From positions 62,001 to 126,000 of the forward strand of contig NZ_JAHRGL010000057.1 of NCBI RefSeq assembly GCF_019097855.1: 64,000 nucleotides of DNA. Direction: 5' to 3'. The stretch comes from Geopseudomonas aromaticivorans (GTDB lineage: Bacteria; Pseudomonadota; Gammaproteobacteria; Pseudomonadales; Pseudomonadaceae). Positions 35,710 to 44,729 of this stretch are shown in pieces. The stretch's first letter is position 1. Each line of letters starts with the position of its first letter. The notes below the pieces were generated by a model. It did no database searches, was not told the DNA's origin, and saw nothing but the letters and a program-made list of their open reading frames with translations. Position numbers and translations under genes: made by a program.

Positions 35710-37770
35710 TTGTCGTCTGACGCCAGGCAAACTCTTTCGCACCGCCTACTCGGCCTGGCTCTGCTGGTCGCCATCGCGCTCGACCTGCTGTTCAGCGGCG
35801 CGCAGATCGCCTACGACCTGCGGCAAACACGCCAGGCCATCGATCGCGACGCTGCGCAGCTGCTCGACATGTTCCGCGACGCCTCGATCAAGGCGGCCTA
35901 CCGTCGCGATCAGTCCCTGGCCCTGCGGGTGGTGCAAGGCCTGCTCGACCATCCTGGGGTCCACCAGGCGCGCATCGACGACGACAACGACGCCCCGCTG
36001 GCGCTCCGCGAGCGCGTGGCAGGCGCAGCGGCGCAGACCTGGCTGAGCGACCAGCTGTTCGGCCGCGAGCAGCGCTTCGGCCTGCGCCTGATCGGCCCGG
36101 CGCCACGCCACGAGCACTACGGCGAGCTGGCGCTCACCCTCGACAGCAGCGAGCGGCGCGACGAATTCTTCGCCAACAGCCGCTTCATTCTCGTCACCGC
36201 GATGACCCGCGTGCTGCTGCTGGGCCTGGCGCTGCTCCTGCTTTACCGCTGGCAGCTGAGCCGCCCGCTGGCTCGCCTGCTCGAGCACCTCGCCCACATC
36301 GACCCGGAGCGCCCCGACCACAATCCACTGGCACCGCCCAAGGGCCACGAGCACGACGAACTGGGCCGCTGGGCCGACAGCATCAATCGACTGCTCGCCA
36401 CCATCGCCGGTCACAACCGCCAGCGCCGCGAGACGGAGAGCAACCTGCTGCGCATGACCCAGTTCGACCTGCTCACCGGACTGCCCAATCGGCAGCTGCT
36501 GCAGCAACAGCTGGAGCAGCTCCTGCGTGATGCCAGCCACACGCAGAGCCGGGTAGCGGTGTTCTGCCTGGGCCTCGATGATTTCAACACGGTCAACGAG
36601 AAGTACGGCTATCAGACCGGCGACCGTCTGCTGGTGGCGGTGGCCGAGCGCCTGCGCGCCCTCGACCGTCGCCTCGGCAGTCTGGCGCGACTGGGCGGCG
36701 ACCAGTTCGCCCTGATCCAGATCGCCTTCGAGCAGACCTACGAGGTCGCCGAACTGGCCCAGCAGATACTCGACGATCTGGCCCGGCCGCTGCACATCGA
36801 CCGGCACGCGATCAGCCTGCAGGCCACCCTCGGCATCACCCTGTACCCCGAGGATGGCGAAAGCACCGAGCGCCTGCTGCTGCGTGCCGAGCAGACCATG
36901 ACCCTGGCCAAGCAGGGTGCAAGCAACCACTACCAGTTCTACATCGCCAGCCTCGACCGCGAAATTCGCCGCCAACGCGCGCTGGAGCACGACCTGCGCC
37001 AGGCGCTGCACAACGGCCAGCTGGAGCTGTACTACCAGCCGCAGGTGAGCAATCCCGGCCAGCAGGCAGTGGCGGTCGAGGCCCTGCTGCGCTGGCGTCA
37101 TCCGCAACAGGGCTTCATTCCACCCGACCAGTTCATCCCGCTGGCCGAGCAGAACGGCCTGATCCTGGAGATCGGCGACTGGGTGCTGGAGCGCGCCTGC
37201 CGCCAGCTGCACGACTGGCACGCGCAGGGTCTTGCCGGGCTGCGCATGGCGGTCAACCTGTCCACCGCGCAACTGCGCAACGAGAAGCTGCCGCGCCAGA
37301 TCGCCAATCTGACCCAACGCTACAGGCTGCCGCCCTACAGTCTCGAACTGGAGGTGACCGAGACCGGGCTGATGGCGGATGTCGCCAGCGCCGCGCAACG
37401 ACTGCTCAGCCTGCGTCTGGCCAAGGTGCTCCTGGCGATCGACGACTTCGGCACCGGCTATTCGTCGCTGAGCTACCTGAAAACCCTGCCGCTGGACAAG
37501 ATCAAGATCGACAAGAGCTTCGTGCGCGACCTCACTCGTGACGAGGACGACGCCACCCTCGTGCGCAGCATCATCCAGCTGGCCCACAACCTGAACATGA
37601 AGGTGATCGCCGAAGGCGTGGAAACCGCCGAGCAGGAGGCCTACCTGCTCGCCCACGGCTGCAGCGAAGGCCAGGGCTACCTGTACTGCCGTCCGCTGCC
37701 CGCCCTGGAAGTGACCCAGTACCTGTTCAACGCCACGCGGCGCAGTAGCGCGGCGGCCCGCCAGCCGTAG
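35710..37770 (+). CDS. bifA: c-di-GMP phosphodiesterase BifA (degenerate GGDEF plus EAL)
   Basis: BifA lowers c-di-GMP, inversely regulating biofilm formation and swarming. The 686-residue inner-membrane protein has helices at about 12-32 and 160-180 flanking a periplasmic sensor, then a GGDEF domain (DLLTGLPNRQLL, with GGDQF in place of GGDEF) and an active-looking EAL domain (VEALLRWRHPQQG, VNLSTAQL, DDFGTGYSSLSYLK, KIDKSFV, EGVETAEQ). The start is TTG at 35710, 8 bases after AAGGAA; no in-frame ATG fits. An ATG at 35702 is out of frame. Synteny with sodB supports the name. Confidence 0.93.
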   Translation: MSSDARQTLSHRLLGLALLVAIALDLLFSGAQIAYDLRQTRQAIDRDAAQLLDMFRDASIKAAYRRDQSLALRVVQGLLDHPGVHQARIDDDNDAPLALRERVAGAAAQTWLSDQLFGREQRFGLRLIGPAPRHEHYGELALTLDSSERRDEFFANSRFILVTAMTRVLLLGLALLLLYRWQLSRPLARLLEHLAHIDPERPDHNPLAPPKGHEHDELGRWADSINRLLATIAGHNRQRRETESNLLRMTQFDLLTGLPNRQLLQQQLEQLLRDASHTQSRVAVFCLGLDDFNTVNEKYGYQTGDRLLVAVAERLRALDRRLGSLARLGGDQFALIQIAFEQTYEVAELAQQILDDLARPLHIDRHAISLQATLGITLYPEDGESTERLLLRAEQTMTLAKQGASNHYQFYIASLDREIRRQRALEHDLRQALHNGQLELYYQPQVSNPGQQAVAVEALLRWRHPQQGFIPPDQFIPLAEQNGLILEIGDWVLERACRQLHDWHAQGLAGLRMAVNLSTAQLRNEKLPRQIANLTQRYRLPPYSLELEVTETGLMADVASAAQRLLSLRLAKVLLAIDDFGTGYSSLSYLKTLPLDKIKIDKSFVRDLTRDEDDATLVRSIIQLAHNLNMKVIAEGVETAEQEAYLLAHGCSEGQGYLYCRPLPALEVTQYLFNATRRSSAAARQP

Positions 37771-37797
37771 CGGCCGCGGCACGCGGCGACTGAAGCC

Positions 37798-38700
37798 CTA
37801 CCAGCCCTGGGTCAACAGCCAGGTCCCGGCCAGCGCCCCGCCCAGACAGAGCAGCGCCCCGCCCGCCGCCTGCCAGCGGAAGGCCCGCGCCAGCTCGTCC
37901 TCGCCCTTGCAGGACAGCAGAAACGGCAGCGCTTCCTGCGGCTGGCGCAGGTGGTTGAGCTCTGGCGCGCCGCTCGCCGCCCGGTGCCGGTCCTCGGCCT
38001 CCAGCTGCGCGGCCAGGCGGACCAGGCGCCACTCCTGGTCATTGAGATCGCCGCTGCCGTCGCGGTCGAAGCGCGCCAGCAGGCCGCGGAAGTCCTGCTT
38101 CCACTCGCGGACCACCGCGGCCTGCGCCGCCGCCAGATCCAGTCCCTGGCGGCCGCCGCCGCTGGTGCGGAACTCGCCCAAGGCATACAACGGCTCGCCG
38201 GCGTGCAGGCGCTCCTCGACGTAGCGGTAGCGCTTGCCCATGCCCAGCAGCTGCCCGAGCAGGCCGTGATGGTCCTCGCGCTGCGGATGACGCCGTTCGC
38301 CGTGCCAGACTTCGCGCCTGGCCGGACGCACCTCGGCGCCGACCGGATTGATCAGGCACTGCCCGGAACCGTCCTCGAAGCCCAGCCAGCCCTCGCTGCT
38401 GGCCGACTCCAGCACCCGCCAGGACTTGCTCTTGCCGCTCTCGCGGTACTCCTCGATGCGGTAGCGCCACCACAGGCACGGCTTGCCGGTCAGCGGCGCA
38501 GTCAACGGCTCGCCCGGCCCGGCCAGCAGCACGCCGTACAACTCGACATAGCCCTGCGCCGCCGAGCGGACCCTGGAGGTCGGCATGTCTTCCAGCAGGC
38601 GAGCCTGCGCCAGGCGCTGCAGGCACCACCAGCCGCCGCCGAGGCAGGCCGCCGCGGCCATGCCGAGGCCGACCAGCAGGCCCGGTTCCAGCGCGGCCAT
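37798..38700 (-). CDS. GIDE domain membrane protein with an EF-hand
   Basis: The 300-residue protein has an N-terminal membrane helix (VGLGMAAAACLGGGWWCL), a GIDE/BAM-like domain with LTAPLTGKPCLWWRYRIEEY and LGFEDGSGQCLINPVGAEV (about residues 60-125), an EF-hand loop DRDGSGDLNDQEW near residue 210, and a C-terminal membrane helix (LLCLGGALAGTWLL). The GIDE domain is the membrane module of eukaryotic MULAN-type ubiquitin ligases; bacterial members lack the RING and their role is unknown. The start overlaps the lemA stop (TGATG), so the pair is coupled. Confidence 0.83.
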   Translation of the reverse strand: MAALEPGLLVGLGMAAAACLGGGWWCLQRLAQARLLEDMPTSRVRSAAQGYVELYGVLLAGPGEPLTAPLTGKPCLWWRYRIEEYRESGKSKSWRVLESASSEGWLGFEDGSGQCLINPVGAEVRPARREVWHGERRHPQREDHHGLLGQLLGMGKRYRYVEERLHAGEPLYALGEFRTSGGGRQGLDLAAAQAAVVREWKQDFRGLLARFDRDGSGDLNDQEWRLVRLAAQLEAEDRHRAASGAPELNHLRQPQEALPFLLSCKGEDELARAFRWQAAGGALLCLGGALAGTWLLTQGW

Positions 38701-39272
38701 CAGCCGAACAGCGGCTTGAGGTCGACGTCGGCCTTCTCCGCCTCGCTGAACTGCAGCAGGTCGGCGGCCTGGAAGGCGAACATCCGGGCAATCAGCACAT
38801 CGGGGAACTGCTCGATGCGCACGTTGTTGAGGTTGACCGACTCGTTGTACAGCTCGCGGCGGTCGGCAATGCCGTTCTCCAGCCCGGTGATGCGCTGCTG
38901 CAGGTGCTGGAAGCTCTCGTTGGCCTTGAGCTGCGGGTAGTTCTCCGCCACCGCGAACAGCTGGCCGAGGCCGGCGCGCAAGCCACTCTCGGCGCGACCG
39001 AGGGCACCGACGTCGCCCTGCTCGCGGGCGCTGGCCACCGCACTGCGCGCGGCGATCACCGCCTCGAGGGTGGTGCGCTCGTGCTGCATGTACTGCTTGC
39101 AGGTTTCCACCAGCTTGGGCAGCTCCTCATGGCGCTGGCGCAGCAGCACGTCGATGTTCGACCACGCCTTGCCCACCCCGTGCTTGAGGCGCACCAGGGC
39201 GTTGTAGATCAGCACGGCATAGCCGGCCAGCAGGACGATGACCACCAGAATGGCGACAGTACTCAGACTCAT
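38700..39272 (-). CDS. lemA: LemA family protein
   Basis: The 190-residue protein has an N-terminal membrane anchor (VAILVVIVLLAGYAVLIYNAL) and the LemA helical core: RLKHGVGKAWSNIDVLLRQR, ELPKLVETCKQYMQHER, LFAVAENYPQLKANESFQHL, NESVNLNNVRIEQFP. LemA proteins are helical, probably periplasmic-facing anchors of unknown function, unrelated to the LemA/GacS sensor kinase. It is the first gene of a two-gene operon with the GIDE protein. Confidence 0.93.
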   Translation of the reverse strand: MSLSTVAILVVIVLLAGYAVLIYNALVRLKHGVGKAWSNIDVLLRQRHEELPKLVETCKQYMQHERTTLEAVIAARSAVASAREQGDVGALGRAESGLRAGLGQLFAVAENYPQLKANESFQHLQQRITGLENGIADRRELYNESVNLNNVRIEQFPDVLIARMFAFQAADLLQFSEAEKADVDLKPLFG

Positions 39273-39402
39273 GCGCAGAACTCCCTGTGAAATGGCCACC
39301 ATTGTAGCGACGGCATGGCGGCAGCGCCGAGCCATGCTGCACAGGTCATCGTGCACAAGCCGCTCGGCCCGACCGATAGTGCGCGACAGCCCTTCCCATT
39401 GA

Positions 39403-39417
39403 TGCGAATATTTCGCA
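39403..39417 (+). promoter_or_regulatory. Fur-box-like palindrome upstream of the imelysin operon
   Basis: TGCGAAT-A-TTTCGCA is a 7-1-7 inverted repeat with one mismatched pair, resembling half of the 19-base Fur consensus (TGATAAT-A-ATTATCA type core). It lies 56 bases before the icmP-like start. Iron control of this operon fits the imelysin/di-heme content. Confidence 0.6.
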
Positions 39418-39473
39418 TTATGTTCTGACAGCGCTTCCCAGCTACCCTCCATCGACTCCACAAGGATTGCCTC

Positions 39474-40817
39474 ATGCCCCGTCTGCCCCTGGCTGCCGCC
39501 AGCCTTCTGGCTCTCTCCATCGCGCTCGCCGGATGCGGCGAGGACAAGCAGCCCGCCGCCCCTGCGCAGAGCGCCACGCCAGCGGCCCAGACCAGCGCGC
39601 CGGCGGTTGCTGCGGCGGCCCACCTCGATCCGGCGGCCGCCAAGGCCGTGGTCGGCCACTACGCCGAGCTGGCTGGCGCGGTGTTCGCCGACGCCCTGAG
39701 CAGCGGACAGCATCTGCAGCAGGCGGTCGACGCCCTGCTCGCCGCACCCAGCGCGACCACCCTCCAGGCGGCGCGCGAAGCCTGGCTGGCGGCACGCGTG
39801 CCCTACATGCAGAGCGAGGTGTTCCGCTTCGGCAACCCGGTGGTCGACGAATGGGAAGGACAGCTCAATGCCTGGCCGCTGGACGAGGGGCTGATCGACT
39901 ACGTCGCCGCCGACTACCAGGCGGCCCTCGGCAACCCCGGCGCCACCGCCAACATCATCGCCAACCCATCGATCCAGATCGGCGAGGACAAGGTCGACGT
40001 CAGCCAGATTACCGGCGAGCTGCTGGCCAGCCTGAACGAGCTGGGCGGCTCGGAAGCCAACGTCGCCACCGGCTACCACACCATCGAATTCCTGCTCTGG
40101 GGCCAGGACCTCAATGGCAGCAATCCCGGTGCCGGCAACCGCCCGGCCAGCGATTACCTGATCGGTGACGGCGCCACCGGCGGCCACAACGAGCGGCGCC
40201 GCGAATACCTCAAGGCCGTCACCGCCCTGCTGGTCCACGACCTCGAATACATGGCCGGGCAGTGGCAGGCCGGGGTCGCCGGCAACTACCGCGCCAGCCT
40301 GGAAGCCGAGCCGGCCGAGAACGGCCTGCGCAAGATGCTGTTCGGCATGGGCAGCCTGTCGCTCGGCGAGCTGGCCGGCGAGCGCATGAAGGTGGCGCTG
40401 GAAGCCAACTCCACCGAGGACGAGCAGGACTGCTTCAGCGACAACACCCACCACTCGCACTTCTACGACGCACTGGGCATCCGCAACGTCTTCCTCGGCG
40501 AATACCGCCGCGCCGATGGCAGCGTGCTGGGCGGTCCGAGCCTGGCGGACCTGCTGGCCAAGGCCGACGCGCAGACCGCCGGCACCCTGCGCGCCGACCT
40601 GGACGCCAGCCAGGCGGCCCTGCAGAAGCTGGTCGACAGCGCCGAGAAGGATGGGGTGCACTTCGACCAGTTGATCGCTGCCGACAACCCTGCCGGCCAG
40701 CAACTGGTGCGCGACGCCATCGCCGCGCTGGTCAAGCAGACCGGCGCCATCGAGCAGGCCGCCAGCAAGCTGGGCCTCGGCGACCTCAACCCGGATACCG
40801 CCAACCACCAGTTCTGA
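39474..40817 (+). CDS. icmP: Imelysin family lipoprotein (IcmP-like)
   Basis: The 447-residue protein has a lipoprotein signal (LSIALAGC, Cys about residue 21), then a helical imelysin domain with the family GxHxxE motif in GYHTIEFLLWG and LVHDLEYMAGQW. P. aeruginosa IcmP was described as an insulin-cleaving metalloproteinase, but related imelysins are now viewed as iron-regulated, peptidase-like binding proteins. It starts an operon with a di-heme oxidoreductase, a second imelysin and a DUF1513 protein, behind a Fur-box-like site. Confidence 0.88.
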   Translation: MPRLPLAAASLLALSIALAGCGEDKQPAAPAQSATPAAQTSAPAVAAAAHLDPAAAKAVVGHYAELAGAVFADALSSGQHLQQAVDALLAAPSATTLQAAREAWLAARVPYMQSEVFRFGNPVVDEWEGQLNAWPLDEGLIDYVAADYQAALGNPGATANIIANPSIQIGEDKVDVSQITGELLASLNELGGSEANVATGYHTIEFLLWGQDLNGSNPGAGNRPASDYLIGDGATGGHNERRREYLKAVTALLVHDLEYMAGQWQAGVAGNYRASLEAEPAENGLRKMLFGMGSLSLGELAGERMKVALEANSTEDEQDCFSDNTHHSHFYDALGIRNVFLGEYRRADGSVLGGPSLADLLAKADAQTAGTLRADLDASQAALQKLVDSAEKDGVHFDQLIAADNPAGQQLVRDAIAALVKQTGAIEQAASKLGLGDLNPDTANHQF

Positions 40818-40825
40818 GTACCCGG

Positions 40826-40852
40826 CCGGCGGCAGCGCAGCGCTGCCGCCGG
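40826..40852. terminator. Intercistronic hairpin after icmP
   Basis: CCGGCGGCAGCG (40826-40837) pairs perfectly with CGCTGCCGCCGG (40841-40852) around a 3-base loop. No T run follows, so it more likely attenuates or protects the upstream mRNA than ends the operon. Confidence 0.5.
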
Positions 40853-40935
40853 GCCAGTCTTCACGCCCCTGGGCAGCAGTGCCAACCCGCCCGCGTGACA
40901 CTCAGCCGTCCCTGGCCGCCATGGAGTCCATTGCG

Positions 40936-42357
40936 ATGCCCGTCCTGCCTGCGCTGCGCCTGCTTGCACCGCTCACCCTCGGCCTGCTGCTGGGAGCCTG
41001 CGACCAGGCACCGCGCTTCACCGGCGCCGAACCCGGCGAGCAGCTCTCCGGCGGGGCCACCACGGTCAGCCAGAGCGACCGCAATGCCTTCTCGCTGCCG
41101 TCGGCCAACCTCTCGCCCACGCGCCGCCTGGACTTCAGCGTCGGCAACAGCTTCTTCCGCAATCCCTGGGTGATCGCTCCGTCGACCACCACCGCACGCG
41201 ACGGCCTCGGCCCGCTGTTCAACACCAACGCCTGCCAGAACTGCCACATCAAGGACGGCCGCGGCCATCCGCCGGGCAACGCGGCGGACAACGCGGTGTC
41301 CAGCTTGGTACGCCTGTCGATCCCCGCCCGGCCCGGCCAGGAAGCCATCCTCGAAAGCCAGGGCCTGATTCCCGAGCCGGCCTACGGCGGCCAGCTGCAG
41401 GACATGGCGATTCCCGGCGCAGCCCCGGAAGGCAAGGTGCGGGTCACCTATACCAGCGAAGTGGTCACCCTCAGGGACGGCACACGGGTCGAGCTGCAGA
41501 AGCCCGAGCTGCAGATCAGCCAGCTCGGCTACGGCGAAATGCACCCGGACACCCTGTTCTCCCTGCGCGTGGCGCCGCCGATGATCGGCCTCGGCCTGCT
41601 CGAGGCGATTCCCGAGGCTGCCATCCTCGCCCACGCCGACCCGGACGATCGCGATGGCGACGGCATCTCCGGACGGCCCAACCAGGTCTGGGATCGCGCC
41701 AGCCAGAGCACCCGTCTCGGCCGCTTCGGCTGGAAGGCCGGCCAGCCGTCGCTGAACCAGCAGAACGCCGATGCCTTCTTCAATGACATGGGTCTGTCCA
41801 CCCCAGTGATCGCCGGCAGCAGCTGCAGCCCGGCGCAAGGCGACTGCCGCCAGGCAGCGCACGGCGGCGTGCCGGAGGTCAGCGACCACCTGCTCGCCCA
41901 GGTGCTGTTCTACACCCGCAACCTCGCTGTGCCGGCCCGCCGCCAGGTGGACGAGCCGCAGGTGCTGCGTGGCAAGGGCCTGTTCCACCAGGCCGGCTGT
42001 GCGGGCTGTCACACGCCGCGCTTCAGCACGGCGGCCGACGCCGCCGAGCCGGAACTGGCCAGCCAGACCATCCGTCCCTACAGCGACCTGCTGCTGCATG
42101 ACATGGGCGCCGGACTGGCGGACAATCGCCCCGAATTCCAGGCCAGCGGCCGCGAATGGCGCACGCCACCGCTGTGGGGCATCGGCCTGACGGAGACCGT
42201 CAACGGCCATACTCGCTTTCTCCACGACGGCCGCGCGCGCAATCTGCTGGAGGCCATCCTCTGGCATGGCGGCGAGGCCGAAGCCGCGCGCCAGGCGGTG
42301 ATGGCCTTCGACGCCGACCAACGCACCGCCCTGCTGGCCTTCCTCGATTCCCTGTAA
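40936..42357 (+). CDS. Di-heme oxidoreductase, cytochrome c type (DUF1111), lipoprotein
   Basis: The 473-residue protein has a lipoprotein signal (LTLGLLLGAC), two heme-c CxxCH motifs, CQNCH (about residue 103) and CAGCH (about 358), and the DUF1111 segments GLGPLFNTNACQNCHIKDG and LHDMGAGLADNRPEF. Members are called thiol oxidoreductases by annotation, but direct biochemistry is thin. It is periplasmic or membrane anchored. GGAG is 9 bases before the ATG at 40936; upstream in-frame starts at 40879 and 40921 are less suitable. Confidence 0.88.
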   Translation: MPVLPALRLLAPLTLGLLLGACDQAPRFTGAEPGEQLSGGATTVSQSDRNAFSLPSANLSPTRRLDFSVGNSFFRNPWVIAPSTTTARDGLGPLFNTNACQNCHIKDGRGHPPGNAADNAVSSLVRLSIPARPGQEAILESQGLIPEPAYGGQLQDMAIPGAAPEGKVRVTYTSEVVTLRDGTRVELQKPELQISQLGYGEMHPDTLFSLRVAPPMIGLGLLEAIPEAAILAHADPDDRDGDGISGRPNQVWDRASQSTRLGRFGWKAGQPSLNQQNADAFFNDMGLSTPVIAGSSCSPAQGDCRQAAHGGVPEVSDHLLAQVLFYTRNLAVPARRQVDEPQVLRGKGLFHQAGCAGCHTPRFSTAADAAEPELASQTIRPYSDLLLHDMGAGLADNRPEFQASGREWRTPPLWGIGLTETVNGHTRFLHDGRARNLLEAILWHGGEAEAARQAVMAFDADQRTALLAFLDSL

Positions 42358-42368
42358 AGGAGCTATTC

Positions 42369-43460
42369 ATGCTGCGCCCCGCCCTGCTGTCCCTGGCCCT
42401 GCTGACCGCCCTCGCCGGCTGCTCGAAGAGCGAGCCGCCGCAGCCGAAGAAAGAGCCTTTCGCCGCCGCCAGCGCCGCACTGACCGACGCCGTGCTGCTG
42501 CCGGCCTATACCCGCTGGACCGACAGCGACCGCCAGCTGGCCGACAGCGCCCGCGCCTTCTGCAGCGGCGAGCAGGCGCTGCCCCAGGCGCGCCAGGCCT
42601 ACCTGAACGCCTTCGGCGCCTGGGCCGCGCTGCAGCCGCTGGCCATCGGCCCGCTGGGTGAAGGCAACCTGTCCTGGCAGGTGCAGTTCTGGCCGGACAA
42701 GAAGAACCTGGTGGCACGCCAGGTCGACGCCCTACTCGCCAGCAAGCCGCAGCTCAAGCAGGCCGACCTGGAAAGCGCCAGCGTGGTGGTGCAGGGCCTG
42801 ACCGCCTACGAATACCTGCTGTTCGACCAGGGCATCGATCTCGCCGATCTCAAACAGAAACGCCGCTACTGTCCGCTGCTGCTGGCCATCGGCACCCACC
42901 AGCAGGCCCTGTCGGCCAAGGTGCTGGGCGCGTGGCTGGGTGAGCAGGGCCTGGCCAACCAGCTGAAGAACATCCCCAACTCGCGCTACGCCGAAGGCCG
43001 CGAGGCGCTGGGCGAGCTGCTGCGCGCCCAGGTCAATGCCCTCGAAGGGCTGAAGAAAAAGCTCGGCACCCCGCTGGCCCGTGGCACCAAGGCGATCCCG
43101 CAACCCTACCAGGCCGAGGCCTGGCGCAGCGGCGCTTCGCTGGCCAGTCTCGACGCCAGCCTGGCCACTGCCGAGACGCTGTGGCGCGGCCAGGCCAATG
43201 GCGACGGTGCCGGCGTGCGCAGCCTGCTGGGCAAGGATCAGGCCGACCTCGCCACGCGCATCGATGCCGCCTATGCGGAAAGCCGTCAGCGCATTGCCGC
43301 CCTAGGCCAGCCGCTGACCGCCTTGCTCGCCGACGAAGCCGGGCGTACCAGCCTGAACCAGTTGTACGACAGCCTCGACACCCTGCATCGCCTGCACGGC
43401 AACGATCTGGCCAAGGCGCTGGGCATCCAGCTGGGCTTCAACGCCCACGACGGCGACTGA
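42369..43460 (+). CDS. Second imelysin family lipoprotein
   Basis: The 363-residue lipoprotein (LLTALAGC, Cys about residue 18) has an imelysin-like helical domain. Recognisable parts are VVQGLTAYEYLLFDQG (in place of the GxHxxE motif, now GLTAYEYLL) and HRLHGNDLAKALGIQLGFN at the C terminus. AAAGGAG lies before the ATG. It is 11 bases after the di-heme gene and 63 before the DUF1513 gene. The lack of the His in the GxHxxE motif suggests a binding rather than a hydrolytic role, and distinguishes it from icmP. Confidence 0.85.
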   Translation: MLRPALLSLALLTALAGCSKSEPPQPKKEPFAAASAALTDAVLLPAYTRWTDSDRQLADSARAFCSGEQALPQARQAYLNAFGAWAALQPLAIGPLGEGNLSWQVQFWPDKKNLVARQVDALLASKPQLKQADLESASVVVQGLTAYEYLLFDQGIDLADLKQKRRYCPLLLAIGTHQQALSAKVLGAWLGEQGLANQLKNIPNSRYAEGREALGELLRAQVNALEGLKKKLGTPLARGTKAIPQPYQAEAWRSGASLASLDASLATAETLWRGQANGDGAGVRSLLGKDQADLATRIDAAYAESRQRIAALGQPLTALLADEAGRTSLNQLYDSLDTLHRLHGNDLAKALGIQLGFNAHDGD

Positions 43461-43523
43461 GTCCTCCTGCCGAGCGCCGCAGCCCGACCGGCTGCGGCCT
43501 CGCCTTCCCGTGACGGAGCCCCC

Positions 43524-44621
43524 ATGCAACGACGCTTCTTCCTCGGCCTCGGCGGCGCCCTGCTCGCCGCCTCCGCCCTTGGCGGCTGGACCCTCGGCCG
43601 CAGCGCCGGCCAGGCGCCGCTGCTGCTGTCCGCCCGCAACGACGCCGACGGCCGTCACTACGCGGTCGGCTATGGCCTCGACGGCCGGCTGCGGTTCGCC
43701 ACCGCCGTCGCCGAACGCTGCCACGACGTGGTGCCGCACCCGACGCGGCCGCTGGCGCTGTTCGTCGGCCGCCGCCCCAGTCGCGAAAGCTACCTGATCG
43801 ACACCCGCGACGGCCGCCTGCTGCAGACTCTCGCCAGCCCCGCGGAACGCCATTTCCAGGGTCACGCCGTCTTCCACCATGGCGGCGAATGGCTGTACAG
43901 CACCGAGAACGACACCCGCGAGCCCGGCCGCGGGGTGCTCGGCGTCTGGCGTCTGGACGGCAGCCGCCTGCTACGCAGCGACGAGCTGGCCAGCCACGGC
44001 GTCGGCCCGCACCAACTGCTGTGGCTGCCCGATGGCGAGACCTTGGTGGTAGCCAACGGCGGCATCCGCACCGAGGCCGATAGCCGCGAGAAGATGAACC
44101 TCGACGCCATGGAACCGAGCCTGGTGCTGCTGCGCCGCGACGGCACGCTGATCAGCAAGGAGCAGCTGCCGGAGCGGATGAACAGCGTGCGTCATCTGGC
44201 GGTAGCCCGCGACGGCACCGTGGTCAGCGGCCAGCAGTACGAGGGCGATCCCGCCGACGCGGCGCCGCTGGTGGCGATCAAGCGCCCCGGCCAGCCGTTC
44301 CAAGCCTTCCCGCTGGGCGAGGCACAGCGCCAGGCGATGCACCAGTACACTGCCAGCGTGGCGATCCACAGCGAGCTGCGCTTGCTGGCGATCACCGCCC
44401 CGCGCGGCAACCGGGTATTCATCTGGGACCTGGACAGCGCCGCACTGCGCCTCGATGCCCCGCTACCCGACTGCGCCGGCGTCGCCGCCTGCGCCGAGGG
44501 CTTCGTGGTCAGCTCCGGGCAGGGCCGCTGCCGCCTGTTCGACTGCCGCCAGGGCGAGATCCGCCTGCAGGCGCTGCAGCTGCCGGCCGGGCTGTGGGAC
44601 AACCACCTGCGTCTGGCCTGA
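43524..44621 (+). CDS. DUF1513 beta-propeller-like protein, Tat-type signal
   Basis: The 365-residue protein opens with a Tat-like signal (RRFFLGLGGALLAASALGG) and continues as a repeating beta-rich domain (HDVVPHPTRPLALFVGRRP, HFQGHAVFHHGGEWLYSTEN, GPHQLLWLPDGETLVVANGG), the pattern of DUF1513. Its export should be folded or cofactor-containing, but no cofactor site is evident. It closes the iron-related imelysin operon, where its partners are the di-heme protein and the imelysins. Function unknown. Confidence 0.83.
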   Translation: MQRRFFLGLGGALLAASALGGWTLGRSAGQAPLLLSARNDADGRHYAVGYGLDGRLRFATAVAERCHDVVPHPTRPLALFVGRRPSRESYLIDTRDGRLLQTLASPAERHFQGHAVFHHGGEWLYSTENDTREPGRGVLGVWRLDGSRLLRSDELASHGVGPHQLLWLPDGETLVVANGGIRTEADSREKMNLDAMEPSLVLLRRDGTLISKEQLPERMNSVRHLAVARDGTVVSGQQYEGDPADAAPLVAIKRPGQPFQAFPLGEAQRQAMHQYTASVAIHSELRLLAITAPRGNRVFIWDLDSAALRLDAPLPDCAGVAACAEGFVVSSGQGRCRLFDCRQGEIRLQALQLPAGLWDNHLRLA

Positions 44622-44667
44622 CGGCCGACGCGCCCACGGCATCGCGCCGAACCCCGTCAGCGGAAAA

Positions 44668-44708
44668 CACAACGGCCGCCCGGCAATGACTGCGGGGCGG
44701 CCGTTGTG
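44668..44708. terminator. Bidirectional terminator hairpin
   Basis: CACAACGGCCGCC (44668-44680) pairs with GGCGGCCGTTGTG (44696-44708). It lies between the convergent DUF1513 gene and the 75-residue gene; the minus strand continues with TTTTCCG. Confidence 0.85.
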
Positions 44709-44729
44709 CTGTTCAGGGTCCGCGTCGAC

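Noticed and set aside
35746-37782. Long antisense open frame over bifA
   Set aside because: It mirrors the EAL and GGDEF regions; the protein is Gln/Val/Gly-rich without domain signatures.
38700-40901. Open frame extending lemA far upstream
   Set aside because: lemA starts at 39272 with a membrane anchor; the extension is antisense to icmP.
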